Of a stretch of DNA of 64,000 bases, positions 1 through 8,115 are shown one piece after another. Origin of the DNA: an uncultured Flavobacteriaceae bacterium (GTDB lineage: Bacteria > Bacteroidota > Bacteroidia > Flavobacteriales > Flavobacteriaceae); assembly GCA_947494695.1 (NCBI GenBank), contig CANLWB010000011.1, forward strand, positions 124,001 through 188,000. The letters run 5' to 3'. The position numbers and the translations under genes were made by a program. Under the pieces are notes generated by a model. That model saw nothing but the letters and a program-made list of their open reading frames with translations, did not search any database and was not told where the DNA came from. How positions within the stretch are numbered: position 1 is the stretch's first letter; each line of letters begins with the position of its first letter.

Positions 1-1
1 A

Positions 2-2050
2 AATAGATATACAGATTGGCAAAAAGAACTTATTGGAGGTGCAGCTTATAGACAAAATGGATATCTTTCTTATTCGAAAGGGGGTAGATATACTCAATTT
101 TTATTAAGTGGTGGATTGTCTCGTGAAACCACAGTATTTCCTGGGGATTCAAAATATAATAGGGCTTCTGTGATGGTTAATATTAATCATCAATCTGTTA
201 ATGAGCGTTTTAAATTAAATGTTTCGACGAATTATGTTACAGATTCCAATAATTTGCCAACCAGAGACTTCATAGGATATGCAACGTCGTTAGCTCCGAA
301 TGCTCCAGCACTCTATGATAGCGAAGGTCGTTTGAATTGGGAAAATAATACCTGGTTTAACCCTTTAGGGTATTTAGAAACAAAATACAACGCTAAAGCA
401 GATAATCTTATAATTAATACCGTGCTGTCCTATTGGCTAATGCCTTCTTTAGAGTTTAAAGCCAATTTTGGTTACAATAATTATCAGTTAAATTCGTACG
501 CAGCAAATCCTCATACCAGAAATCCTCCAACCAAAAATAATACAAGTAGTGCGTCGTTGACCAGAACAAATAAAGGAGATCGTCAATCTTGGATTTTAGA
601 ACCTCAAGTTCACTGGAAATATGATTGGGGAGATATGCGTTTAAAATGTCTTTTAGGGGCTAGTTTTCAACAAAACAAAGAGCAACAATTAGGTCTATTT
701 GGAATGGGGTTCTCGAGTAATGATCTGCTATTGGATTTGTCTCAGGCATCAATCCAAAGAACCGATGTTGATAGGGAATCCGAATATAAATATCAGGCTT
801 TTTTTGGTCGGATTAATTTGAATTGGAAACGCAAGTATATTTTAAACTTAACCGGTCGCAGAGATGGTTCTTCTCGTTTTGGTCCTGGAAAACAATTTGG
901 CTATTTTGGAGCTATAGGTAGCGCGTGGTTATTTTCAGAGGAAAACATCTTAAAAGAAAGTGCTTTTTTGAATTTTGGTAAATTACGCGCAAGTTATGGT
1001 ATTACGGGGAACGATGCCTCAACAGATTATGCGTTCTTGGATGCATTTGAAGAGGATAACAGTTATAATTATAATGGTTCAGTCCTAAGGTCTATACGCT
1101 TATTTAATCCGTATTTTACATGGGAGGAAACTAAAAAACTAGAAGTTGCATTAGAGCTAGGTTTTTTAAACAATCGTATTTTTCTTAATGGAGTATGGTA
1201 CCGTAACCGTTCGTCTAACCAGTTATTAGATCAGCCTTTGCCTTCTACTACAGGGTTTACTGGTGTGCATGTTAATTTGGATGCCATTGTACAAAATATA
1301 GGTTTTGAGTTTGATTTGCGTGCGGTAAATATACAAACCAACCATTTTATGTGGAGTACAACTTTTAATCTTTCAACTAATAAAAATAAACTGGTCGCAT
1401 TTCCTAGTTTAGAGACGTCTTCCTTTAAGAATCAACTTATGATTGGGCAACCTTTAATGCTTACAAGGCGCTATCATTTTCTTGGGGTAAACCCAGAGAC
1501 TGGAATAGCGCAATTTGAAGATTACAATAATGATGGAGTCATTGATTTTAATGATCGTCAAAGGATTGTCGATCTTACCCCTAAATATTTTGGAGGATTA
1601 GGGAATACGATAAGTTATAAGGGGTTTCAGTTGGATGTCTTTTTCCAGTTCCAAAAACAAATGGGAGAAAAGTATATAGGTCATAAAGGTTTAACGCCGG
1701 GGTTCTCAAGAGCCAATATAACTTCCGTATTAGATCGTTGGCAACAGATAGGTGACCAAAAGCCAATTCAGCGTTATTCTAGAACTAATGATGAGGTGTT
1801 AAAAGCATGGGGGGATTTTGCATCGAGTAATGCGGTTATAGGGGATATCTCTTTTATTCGATTGCGAAATATATCGCTGAATTATACAGTTCCTAAAACA
1901 TATACTAAAGGGATGGATTTAAATATTTTTTTACAAGGACAAAATATTTTTGTAATCACACCATATGATGGGGCCGATCCAGAAATAAGAACTCCTAGTA
2001 TTTTACCCCCGCTACGTCAATTGACCATGGGTGTAAATATAAGTTTCTAA
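2..2050 (+). CDS. SusC/RagA-family TonB-dependent outer-membrane receptor, 5'-truncated by the window edge
   Basis: This is the C-terminal part of a SusC-type porin that, with SusD, imports oligosaccharides across the outer membrane using TonB energy. The frame is open from base 2 with no stop, and the codons before the first possible internal start already read as SusC barrel (TDWQKELIGG, then GGLSRETTVF), so the gene begins outside the window. Visible hallmarks are the RRDGSSRFGP motif, the KLRASYGITGND strand, the Asp-rich loop DYNNDGVIDFNDRQ and a terminal aromatic residue (GVNISF) as expected for BAM-dependent barrel insertion. The plug and carboxypeptidase-like N-terminal domains are not in view. 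The SusD partner begins 15 bp downstream. The substrate cannot be told from sequence. Confidence 0.95.
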   Translation, partial: NRYTDWQKELIGGAAYRQNGYLSYSKGGRYTQFLLSGGLSRETTVFPGDSKYNRASVMVNINHQSVNERFKLNVSTNYVTDSNNLPTRDFIGYATSLAPNAPALYDSEGRLNWENNTWFNPLGYLETKYNAKADNLIINTVLSYWLMPSLEFKANFGYNNYQLNSYAANPHTRNPPTKNNTSSASLTRTNKGDRQSWILEPQVHWKYDWGDMRLKCLLGASFQQNKEQQLGLFGMGFSSNDLLLDLSQASIQRTDVDRESEYKYQAFFGRINLNWKRKYILNLTGRRDGSSRFGPGKQFGYFGAIGSAWLFSEENILKESAFLNFGKLRASYGITGNDASTDYAFLDAFEEDNSYNYNGSVLRSIRLFNPYFTWEETKKLEVALELGFLNNRIFLNGVWYRNRSSNQLLDQPLPSTTGFTGVHVNLDAIVQNIGFEFDLRAVNIQTNHFMWSTTFNLSTNKNKLVAFPSLETSSFKNQLMIGQPLMLTRRYHFLGVNPETGIAQFEDYNNDGVIDFNDRQRIVDLTPKYFGGLGNTISYKGFQLDVFFQFQKQMGEKYIGHKGLTPGFSRANITSVLDRWQQIGDQKPIQRYSRTNDEVLKAWGDFASSNAVIGDISFIRLRNISLNYTVPKTYTKGMDLNIFLQGQNIFVITPYDGADPEIRTPSILPPLRQLTMGVNISF

Positions 2051-2065
2051 TCTTAAAAAATATGT

Positions 2066-3508
2066 ATGAAATTTAAAAGTTTAAACCGATATACTATTGA
2101 AGTTTTGCTTTCTTTTATAAAAAGCAGATGTATTCGTGTAAACGGTTTTAAGATATTTTTATCACTATTTATATGTTTAGGCACAGGCTGCGATGATTTT
2201 GTAGACGTTGATCTTCCAAAAGATCAATTAAATTCAGAGATTGTTTTTGAAGATGTCTCTTCGGCAACAGCAGTTCTAAAAAGAGTTTATGCGGAGATGC
2301 GAAGCGGAGGTCTAGCAGCAAACTTAAGTTTTTGGATGGGTTTGTATGTCGATGAATTGGATCAGTTAAATATTCAAAACTCCTTTTACGATCATACAAT
2401 ATTAGCATCCAATTCTCAGGTGTCCGATTGGTGGAGAAATGCCTATAACTTAATTTATGAAGCCAACGCGGTTATTGAAGGCGTTGAGCGTTCTAATTCA
2501 TTAGGTTTGGTTGATAAAAACCAATTAAAAGGAGAGGCCTTATTTATTAGGGCTTATCTTCACTCTCTACTAGTTGATCTATATGGGGATATTCCATATA
2601 TATCCACTACTAATTTTATAGCTAATGCAACGGTATCTCGCATGTCAATTGATAAGGTATATAGCCATATCATAAGTGATTTAATAGAGTCTTCAAATTT
2701 ACTTGGAGACGATATATCTGGCGAACGTGTGCGCCCTTATAAATCAGTTGTGGAAGCTTTACTAGCAAGAATCTATTTGTATACTGAACAATGGGAGCAC
2801 GCTGAGGAAATGGCCTCTCATGTTATAGGTAACTATGTGTTAGAGTCTGATTTGAGCAAGGTGTTTTTAAAACATTCATCAGGAACCATATGGCAATTTA
2901 AACCAAACTCAGAAGGTGAAAATACACAAGATGCCTCCTGGTTTATTTTTAATGGTAGTCCTCGTGTTTCTCCATTTTTGAGGGAGGACTTTGTGTTAAA
3001 TGCTTTTGAAACAGGAGACCAGCGTCAATCAAACTGGGTAGGAAACACTTCAGATGGAACAACCACTTATTATTATGCTTTTAAATACAAAGAAAGAAAT
3101 ACAAGTTTTACATTAAATAGCGAGAATGAAGAAGTACTAACATCATTGGAATATCCCATTATATTTCGATTAGCGGAGCAATATTTAATTCGAGCTGAAG
3201 CTAGAGCGCGACAGGGTAATATATCTAATGCTCAGGCAGATTTAAATGTGATAAGACGTCGGGCAGGTTTGTCGAATACAACAGCAATTACAAGTAGTCA
3301 GTTGATAGAAGCTATCCATCAAGAGCGACGGGTAGAACTATTTACAGAATATGGTCACCGTTGGTTTGATTTAAAACGACTAAAAAAACTCGAGGAAGTT
3401 ATGGCTCCTATAAAACCGAATTGGCAAAAAAGAAATATGTTATTACCTATTCCCGAATCAGAAATTTTAATAAATCCAAATTTGTTGCCGCAAAATAATG
3501 GGTATTGA
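2066..3508 (+). CDS. SusD/RagB-family starch-binding-like outer-membrane lipoprotein
   Basis: A surface glycan-binding lipoprotein that caps the SusC channel encoded just upstream. At 480 aa it has normal SusD length. The lipobox is LGTGC with the modified Cys at residue 42, preceded by an unusually long N-terminal stretch; the hydrophobic segment starts near residue 29, so the true start may be later, though no clear in-frame ATG lies there. SusD features are the early DFVDVDLPKDQL motif, the helical FIRAYLHSLLVDLYGDIPY segment, and the C-terminal AEARARQGN, IRRRAGL and ERRVELFTEYGHRWFDLKRL motifs of SusD_RagB. The 15 bp gap implies co-transcription with susC. No hydrolase follows, so the locus is either minimal or continues to the left of the window. 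Confidence 0.93.
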   Translation: MKFKSLNRYTIEVLLSFIKSRCIRVNGFKIFLSLFICLGTGCDDFVDVDLPKDQLNSEIVFEDVSSATAVLKRVYAEMRSGGLAANLSFWMGLYVDELDQLNIQNSFYDHTILASNSQVSDWWRNAYNLIYEANAVIEGVERSNSLGLVDKNQLKGEALFIRAYLHSLLVDLYGDIPYISTTNFIANATVSRMSIDKVYSHIISDLIESSNLLGDDISGERVRPYKSVVEALLARIYLYTEQWEHAEEMASHVIGNYVLESDLSKVFLKHSSGTIWQFKPNSEGENTQDASWFIFNGSPRVSPFLREDFVLNAFETGDQRQSNWVGNTSDGTTTYYYAFKYKERNTSFTLNSENEEVLTSLEYPIIFRLAEQYLIRAEARARQGNISNAQADLNVIRRRAGLSNTTAITSSQLIEAIHQERRVELFTEYGHRWFDLKRLKKLEEVMAPIKPNWQKRNMLLPIPESEILINPNLLPQNNGY

Positions 3509-3756
3509 TACGTGGTTTTTTACTCTCGAAAAGAAGTAAATAAGGTTAAAAATGAAGATAAGATTAAAATAATGAACCTAATTTTACATCATGAGTGTGT
3601 CACCTTAGATGTCATAAATAAAATGTAAAAGAAGGCCGAGGAGGGATAGGGTTTAAGAATGTTAGCCTTAAATGGGTTAAGTGTAAAACAAAAGGCGCTT
3701 ACAAAAGTTTTATAATCCAATTCCTTGTTTGTTAATCTTTTTAGAAGCTATGCTTT

Positions 3757-3790
3757 AAAAAAAAGGTACCCACTTTTGGATACCTTTTAA
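3757..3790 (-). terminator. Hairpin terminator downstream of small exported protein copy A
   Basis: AAAAGGTA and TACCTTTT pair around a 12-nt loop just beyond the minus-strand stop at 3804, with A/T runs on both sides. The same arrangement follows copy B (4479-4508), so the terminator was duplicated with the gene. Confidence 0.6.
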
Positions 3791-3803
3791 AAGATTTAAT
3801 AGA

Positions 3804-4085
3804 CTATTCTTCGCTTTTAAATAATTGAAGTGTACAAAAAGAATTTAGTTTAAAAACTTCTTTGTCAATGCCTAGTATCGATTGTGTGCATTGAATAAAG
3901 CCCGAAAACTCACAGTCATTGGTAAGCCCACGGACTTCATAACATTGTATTTCTTGAGTTGTTAAGTTTATCTCTTCATACTCTCCAATAGTAACATGCT
4001 CATTAGAGTTAAAAGCAAGTGAGACAATCATGGCAAGTGTTAAAGCAAAAGCAGAGGGAACGATTTTAAAAATTTTAGATTTCAT
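3804..4085 (-). CDS. Small exported four-cysteine protein, copy A (DUF6520-like)
   Basis: A 93-aa protein with an N-terminal signal-like segment (MKSKIFKIVPSAFALTLAM..., hydrophobic to about residue 26) and a short mature part with four cysteines. I associate this layout with the flavobacterial DUF6520 small proteins, which resemble the NVEALA group, from memory and not from a search. Residues 1-44 are identical to copy B at 4522-4803, while residues 45-93 differ at about 15 positions and keep all four Cys plus the GLTNDCEFSG and SILGID blocks. Four Cys in an exported peptide suggest two disulfides. It lies downstream, in the same direction, of the membrane-anchored gene at 4931-5992. Function unknown. 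Confidence 0.8.
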   Translation of the reverse strand: MKSKIFKIVPSAFALTLAMIVSLAFNSNEHVTIGEYEEINLTTQEIQCYEVRGLTNDCEFSGFIQCTQSILGIDKEVFKLNSFCTLQLFKSEE

Positions 4086-4162
4086 AATTTATAGATTTAA
4101 AGATTAATGACCGCTTCTTTTTTACAGGTTTTCGGTCTTAGACCTGACTACAGTTTTGTTTG
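3949..4162. repeat. Direct repeat, copy 1 (214 bp, partner at 4667-4880)
   Basis: By eye this block is identical, base for base, to 4667-4880 at an offset of 718 bp. It covers the first 44 codons of copy A and about 77 bp of upstream leader, including a GGTC-TTA-GACC palindrome. Identity ends abruptly on both sides: inside the gene at the leader/core border, and upstream at the entrance to the pseudogene fragment. Confidence 0.9.
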
Positions 4163-4252
4163 TGTGTATATTTTGCGGATAAATGTTTTTATTAGATCAT
4201 AAACATCAATAATAGATGATTTCTCCCATAATGAGATAGATCTCAGCCTCTC
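4148..4252 (-). pseudogene. Decayed fragment of the 3' end of a 4931-5992-type gene
   Basis: Reading the minus strand down from 4252 gives RSISLWEKSSIIDVYDL, which matches SIPLWEKSSVIDVYDI near the C-terminus of the 353-aa protein encoded at 4931-5992. The DNA is also clearly alike (compare 4198-4243 with 5088-5133). Upstream of the match the frame has stops, so only a stub remains. Its place between the two small-protein genes shows that a unit made of the larger gene's 3' end plus the small gene was tandemly duplicated and then partly lost. The rest of 4253-4478 holds nothing I can identify. Confidence 0.7.
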
Positions 4253-4478
4253 AACTGTATCATATAAATTTAAATTCCCTAAAAAAATCACTGTAATTAT
4301 ATGTAAACCTGAGTTAAGTTTCTATTTGTTTTTTAACATAGAAACTCAGGTTATAACGCTCTTTAATTTCGATGTTATCGAAATTATCTTCCCATCGCAA
4401 AAAGAAAGAAAGGAAAAAGTGCAATTTGGATTTTTGAGTTTCCTTTTAAGGTTTAGTTTTTAAGAGATGATACGTTTT

Positions 4479-4508
4479 AAAAGGCACCCTGTTTTGGATG
4501 CCTTTCAC
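4479..4508 (-). terminator. Hairpin terminator downstream of small exported protein copy B
   Basis: AAAAGGCA pairs with TGCCTTT around a loop of about 12 nt, immediately after the minus-strand gene ending at 4522. Compared with the copy A terminator the stem carries a base-pair swap (GGCA/TGCC versus GGTA/TACC) that keeps pairing, which supports a selected structure. Confidence 0.6.
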
Positions 4509-4521
4509 AAAGTTTAATAGA

Positions 4522-4803
4522 TTATTCTTCGCTTTTAAATAATGGAATTGTACATTGGGAGTTTAGTCTAAAAACTTTTCGATCAATGCCTAATATCGAT
4601 TGAGTGCATTGAACAATACCCGAAAACTCACAATCGTTGGTAAGCCCATGGACAGCAGGACAGGCCATTTCTTGAGTTGTTAAGTTTATCTCTTCATACT
4701 CTCCAATAGTAACATGCTCATTAGAGTTAAAAGCAAGTGAGACAATCATGGCAAGTGTTAAAGCAAAAGCAGAGGGAACGATTTTAAAAATTTTAGATTT
4801 CAT
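4522..4803 (-). CDS. Small exported four-cysteine protein, copy B (DUF6520-like)
   Basis: A 93-aa paralogue of the protein at 3804-4085. The first 44 residues (signal segment plus a NEHVTIGEYEEINLTTQ propeptide-like stretch) are identical. The core then diverges: MACPAVHGLTNDCEFSG here against IQCYEVRGLTNDCEFSG in copy A, again with four cysteines. The gene lies about 130 bp downstream of the membrane-anchored protein gene at 4931-5992 on the same strand. In related Bacteroidota loci, small NVEALA-type peptides sit beside 6-bladed beta-propeller proteins; extending that pairing to this locus is inference. No enzyme for peptide modification or ABC exporter is next to it. Confidence 0.8.
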   Translation of the reverse strand: MKSKIFKIVPSAFALTLAMIVSLAFNSNEHVTIGEYEEINLTTQEMACPAVHGLTNDCEFSGIVQCTQSILGIDRKVFRLNSQCTIPLFKSEE

Positions 4804-4880
4804 AATTTATAGATTTAAAGATTAATGACCGCTTCTTTTTTACAGGTTTTCGGTCTTAGACCTGACTACAGTTTTGTTTG
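4667..4880. repeat. Direct repeat, copy 2 (214 bp, partner at 3949-4162)
   Basis: Second copy of the 214-bp block. It spans the 5' half of copy B and its untranslated leader. Perfect identity next to clearly diverged 3' halves points to recent gene conversion, or to duplication followed by selection on the cores. Confidence 0.9.
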
Positions 4881-4930
4881 GGTATCCGTTCTATGGATAC
4901 ATGTATTTTGCATATTAGTGCTCGTTCCTG

Positions 4931-5992
4931 TTATTTTAGTGTTTTGAAGCGATTGTCAAGCTTATAAATAACTATATGATTCCCAATAAGCCCAAAAAAC
5001 TTATTATGAAGTACACAAAATGTTTTTAATTTGCTTTTTCCAATGTCTTCGACATAAAAACTAAACTCATATTGGTTTTTTGAGATATCATAAACATCTA
5101 TAACAGATGATTTTTCCCATAAAGGAATGGATTCTTTGCGCCCAAGTCGTTTTGAGTTCACAAAAAGATAATTTCCAAATGTAGCACTGTACTTGTTTAC
5201 CATTAGGGCGGGAGCCACTAGTTTTTGTTCGTTTTTGATAATGCCTACTTTTAATTGAGCTTGGCTAATAGTATCTATGGTTTTTCCTAGTTGATGTAAT
5301 TTGAGGTTCTTAGTAGCAACTATATATTGGTTGCGATAACGATAGGTGTATATGAGCTGTTGTAATTGTTTATTGAATTGTAGGGTACCATCAACACAAA
5401 AAACGCCATCTACTTGTTTTTGTAAAAGTTTATGGGAAAGTGTCATGGTTGGAGGGGCTGAAAGGTGTATAGTTCCCAATGCGTATTCATTAGTTTTACT
5501 GCTTAGAGCTTTTATTGCTAAAGTGATGGAATCTATGACTTGGACATTGTTAAAATAAAGTGGAGTTTCTAATATGGAATATCCTTTCCAATCTTTTGTA
5601 CTGCCTCTAAAGATATACGGTACGGTACCATCTATTAAGAAAAAAAAAGGAGGAGTTATTCTAAGTTGAGGTGAGCGAAGTAGTATGCTGTCTTTGTCTA
5701 TACTTAAGCGGATTGTTGATCTCTTTTTTAAGGCCGTGTCTAAGACTGTTATAAATGAAGGAGACTTTGGATTCCCTAGGTAAATTTTGTCATTATCTGT
5801 TCCAGCAATATAAAAGGCTTTGTATTCGAGATTTAATTCATTGATCTTCTTTGGGAACTTATAAAGAAATTCACGCTTAAAACTATAGTCTCTTTGCAGT
5901 TCCTTTTGTGTTAAAATGAATAAGAGCGTAATAAACCCTATACTGCTAATAGTAGAGACTAAAAGAAATATGTAAAGTTTTTTTTGAGTCAT
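4931..5992 (-). CDS. Membrane-anchored protein of unknown function, possibly beta-propeller
   Basis: A 353-aa protein with one N-terminal transmembrane segment (about residues 5-28), short basic cytoplasmic start (MTQKKLY), and a periplasmic remainder. The body is rich in short beta-strand-like repeats (DKIYLGNP, FFFLIDGTVPYIF, NYLFVNSKR, VIDVYDIS, NHIVIYKLD), which suggests a beta-propeller. I cannot assign a named family with confidence. It is the first gene of a minus-strand cluster that continues into the two small four-cysteine proteins, and a fragment of a second copy lies at 4148-4252. A role as partner or receptor of those small proteins is inference only. Confidence 0.75.
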   Translation of the reverse strand: MTQKKLYIFLLVSTISSIGFITLLFILTQKELQRDYSFKREFLYKFPKKINELNLEYKAFYIAGTDNDKIYLGNPKSPSFITVLDTALKKRSTIRLSIDKDSILLRSPQLRITPPFFFLIDGTVPYIFRGSTKDWKGYSILETPLYFNNVQVIDSITLAIKALSSKTNEYALGTIHLSAPPTMTLSHKLLQKQVDGVFCVDGTLQFNKQLQQLIYTYRYRNQYIVATKNLKLHQLGKTIDTISQAQLKVGIIKNEQKLVAPALMVNKYSATFGNYLFVNSKRLGRKESIPLWEKSSVIDVYDISKNQYEFSFYVEDIGKSKLKTFCVLHNKFFGLIGNHIVIYKLDNRFKTLK

Positions 5993-6636
5993 TAGGAGGT
6001 GTATTTTTGAGTAATGTGATTATTTTCATATTCATTTGTGATAAGCACTTTTAATATGTTTGTGTTTTAAGCTTCTGTTTTAGAAAGGGTTAGATCGTTA
6101 AGTTGGTCTGGTAAATGTTTTGCAAGTATTACAAACTTTTATGTTATTTGTTAACAGAATAGTTTGTAAGCTAAATAAAGGTATCAAATGAAACTTATTT
6201 GAAAAGGGTAATTATTTGTTTTAGAGGGATTTATGTTGTTATGGATCGTTCGTGAAAGCTAATGTTGAACCGAAAAAGGGGTATGAATGTATTTGTTAAA
6301 GAAATGAGGTGGAAGATTTGATGTTGAATAGGTAGTTTTGAGGCTAAAAGTTATAACATAAGTTCTGCACCGATATTAGAAATAAAACTAGTTGTACTAG
6401 TTAAGATTTAGTGTGATAATTCTAATTGCCAGATTGTTATTAAAAGTACTGGTGCACAGAAGATGTTTGCGTACTTATTTAATGAGCCTTTAAGATAGGT
6501 GAATATTGAGAACGATGATTCCCTATTTAGTTTTAAATAATTTTCTTTTTTTTATAAAACTCATAGTCTAAACAAAGACCTTTAACCTTAGTTTGGAAAG
6601 ATAGTCAGTTTTGGCACGGGATTAAATTGATTTTTA
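5993..6636. other. Intergenic region of about 640 bp without a recognisable gene
   Basis: Stops occur frequently in all frames. The only structures I see are a small perfect hairpin at 6386-6402 (AACTAGT, TGT, ACTAGTT) and the strong terminator starting at 6637. The region must hold the promoters of the diverging genes at 5992 and 6714, but no clean TAnnTTTG element stood out. Confidence 0.4.
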
Positions 6637-6671
6637 AAACCTTACGGAATTCCGTAAGGTTTTGTTTTTTA
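6637..6671 (+). terminator. Perfect palindromic hairpin with T-tract
   Basis: A 28-bp perfect palindrome (AAAACCTTACGGAA / TTCCGTAAGGTTTT) is followed by a near-continuous T run. No coding gene ends just upstream on the plus strand. It lies directly before the TM2 gene, so it could be an attenuator for that operon or the end of an unannotated small RNA. Confidence 0.6.
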
Positions 6672-6713
6672 AGGGGTTTAAGTTTGAGGTGTTCAATTTT
6701 AAATCTTAAAGAA

Positions 6714-7004
6714 ATGAATAAGCATTATTTAATGTCAAAAATGAAATCAACAGGAACTGCATATTTATGTTGGTTCTTTTTAGGGTGTCACTACGCATAC
6801 CTAGGCAAATGGGGTGTGCAATTTTTATATTGGCTAACCCTTGGGGGCTTAGGGGTGTGGATGATTATTGATTTGTTTCATATTCCATCAAAAGTTAATA
6901 AGTGTAATATGCTTATAAGTAGTCAAATTGAAGAAATTGAGAAGAGTGAAAAAGAAGAAAATCATTCAAGAAATATGGCTATGATCGCTGCGTCTAAAAA
7001 ATGA
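6714..7004 (+). CDS. TM2-domain membrane protein
   Basis: A 96-aa protein with the TM2 domain signature: two transmembrane helices separated by a short turn (about residues 14-30 and 33-54), with AYLCWFFLG, YLGKWGVQFLYWLTLGGLGVW and IDLFHIP. It ends in a charged coiled tail (QIEEIEKSEKEE). I chose the ATG at 6714 over an in-frame start at 6627 because the upstream stretch runs through the 6637-6664 palindrome and is not TM2-like; the ATG at 6732 is also possible. TM2 proteins have no single known role. The last 4 bp overlap the nuclease gene at 7001, which implies translational coupling. Confidence 0.85.
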   Translation: MNKHYLMSKMKSTGTAYLCWFFLGCHYAYLGKWGVQFLYWLTLGGLGVWMIIDLFHIPSKVNKCNMLISSQIEEIEKSEKEENHSRNMAMIAASKK

Positions 7005-8065
7005 GTATAAAAATGGAGCTACAAAACCAACTAAAAGTTTTAGCGGAAAAAATAAATAAGCTAAAGGACCGAATAGATACGGAAGAATCAACAAAGCATG
7101 CGTTTGTATTACCGTTTATAAATATATTAGGATTTGATACATTTAATCCTATGGAGGTTGTACCAGAATTTACCGCAGATCTGGGGCTTAAAAAAGGAGA
7201 AAAAGTAGATTATGCCATTTTTCAGGACGGTACACCAATTTTAATTGTTGAATGCAAAATTTGGAAAGAGAATTTAGATAATCATAATTCTCAGCTTTTT
7301 AGATATTTTCACGCGACCAAGACCCGTTTTGCATTGTTAACCAATGGCGTTAATTATCGATTTTATACAGATTTGGAGCAAGCAAATAAAATGGATGAAA
7401 AACCGTTTTTAGAGTTTGATATTACGAGTATAAAAGACAATGAAATACATGAGATATCGAAATTTCATAAATCCAACTTCGATGTCGCTAAAATTGTAAA
7501 TAACGCCAGTTCATTAAAGTACACAAAAGGGATTAAGAAGAGTATTTCGGAAGAATTAGCTCAGCCGTCAAAGCAATTTGTGAAATTATTTGCTAATAAG
7601 GTTTACCCCGGTAGGCTTACAGAAAAAATTATGGATGAATTTACGGACTTAGTCCATAAGGCATTTAATCAAACGATTAGCGATAAAGTAAATAGTCGTC
7701 TCAATTCAGCACTTAATAAGGAGTCCGAAAAGCAACAAGAAGATATGGTGGATAAGGATAGTGAAGAAAATAAAATAATTACAACAGAAGAAGAATTGGA
7801 GGGGTTTAGAATTGTTGTAGCTATTTTGAGACGTAAACTGTCTGTGAGCAGAATAACGCATAGGGATACGCAATCCTATTTTGGGATTTTATTAGACGAT
7901 AATAACCGAAAACCTTTATGCAGGTTGCATTTAAATGCTAATACCAAATATATAGGGTTGATAGATAGAGATAAAAAAGAGACAAGAGAAGCCATCCAGT
8001 CCGTTGATGATATCTATCTTTTTGAAGACCAACTTTTAGATACAGTTAATTTCTACATGAATTAA
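7001..8065 (+). CDS. Stand-alone HsdR-N-like PD-(D/E)XK nuclease
   Basis: A 354-aa protein whose first 160 residues match the N-terminal endonuclease domain of type I restriction subunits (HSDR_N family): E29 in TEESTKHAFVLPFI, then D70 in KVDYAIF and E84-x-K86 in IVECK, the PD-(D/E)XK catalytic triad. No helicase motor domain follows. Residues 230-354 hold a charged linker and a C-terminal domain (LEGFRIVVAILRRKLSV..., CRLHLNANTKYIGL) common in this protein type. It overlaps the TM2 gene by 4 bp. The cleavage target is unknown; DNA defence is possible but there is no methylase or specificity subunit nearby. Confidence 0.85.
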   Translation: MSIKMELQNQLKVLAEKINKLKDRIDTEESTKHAFVLPFINILGFDTFNPMEVVPEFTADLGLKKGEKVDYAIFQDGTPILIVECKIWKENLDNHNSQLFRYFHATKTRFALLTNGVNYRFYTDLEQANKMDEKPFLEFDITSIKDNEIHEISKFHKSNFDVAKIVNNASSLKYTKGIKKSISEELAQPSKQFVKLFANKVYPGRLTEKIMDEFTDLVHKAFNQTISDKVNSRLNSALNKESEKQQEDMVDKDSEENKIITTEEELEGFRIVVAILRRKLSVSRITHRDTQSYFGILLDDNNRKPLCRLHLNANTKYIGLIDRDKKETREAIQSVDDIYLFEDQLLDTVNFYMN

Positions 8066-8115
8066 GTAGTAAAATTTTCACTACATTGGTTTTTTAAACT
8101 TATAAAATTTAGTAA

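Noticed and set aside
6627-6713. N-terminal extension of the TM2 protein from an upstream start
   Set aside because: It would be encoded across the perfect terminator palindrome and adds no TM2-like sequence; the ATG at 6714 gives the normal domain start.
7001-8065. Complete type I restriction-modification system
   Set aside because: Only the HsdR N-terminal nuclease domain is present; there is no helicase part and no HsdM or HsdS gene nearby.
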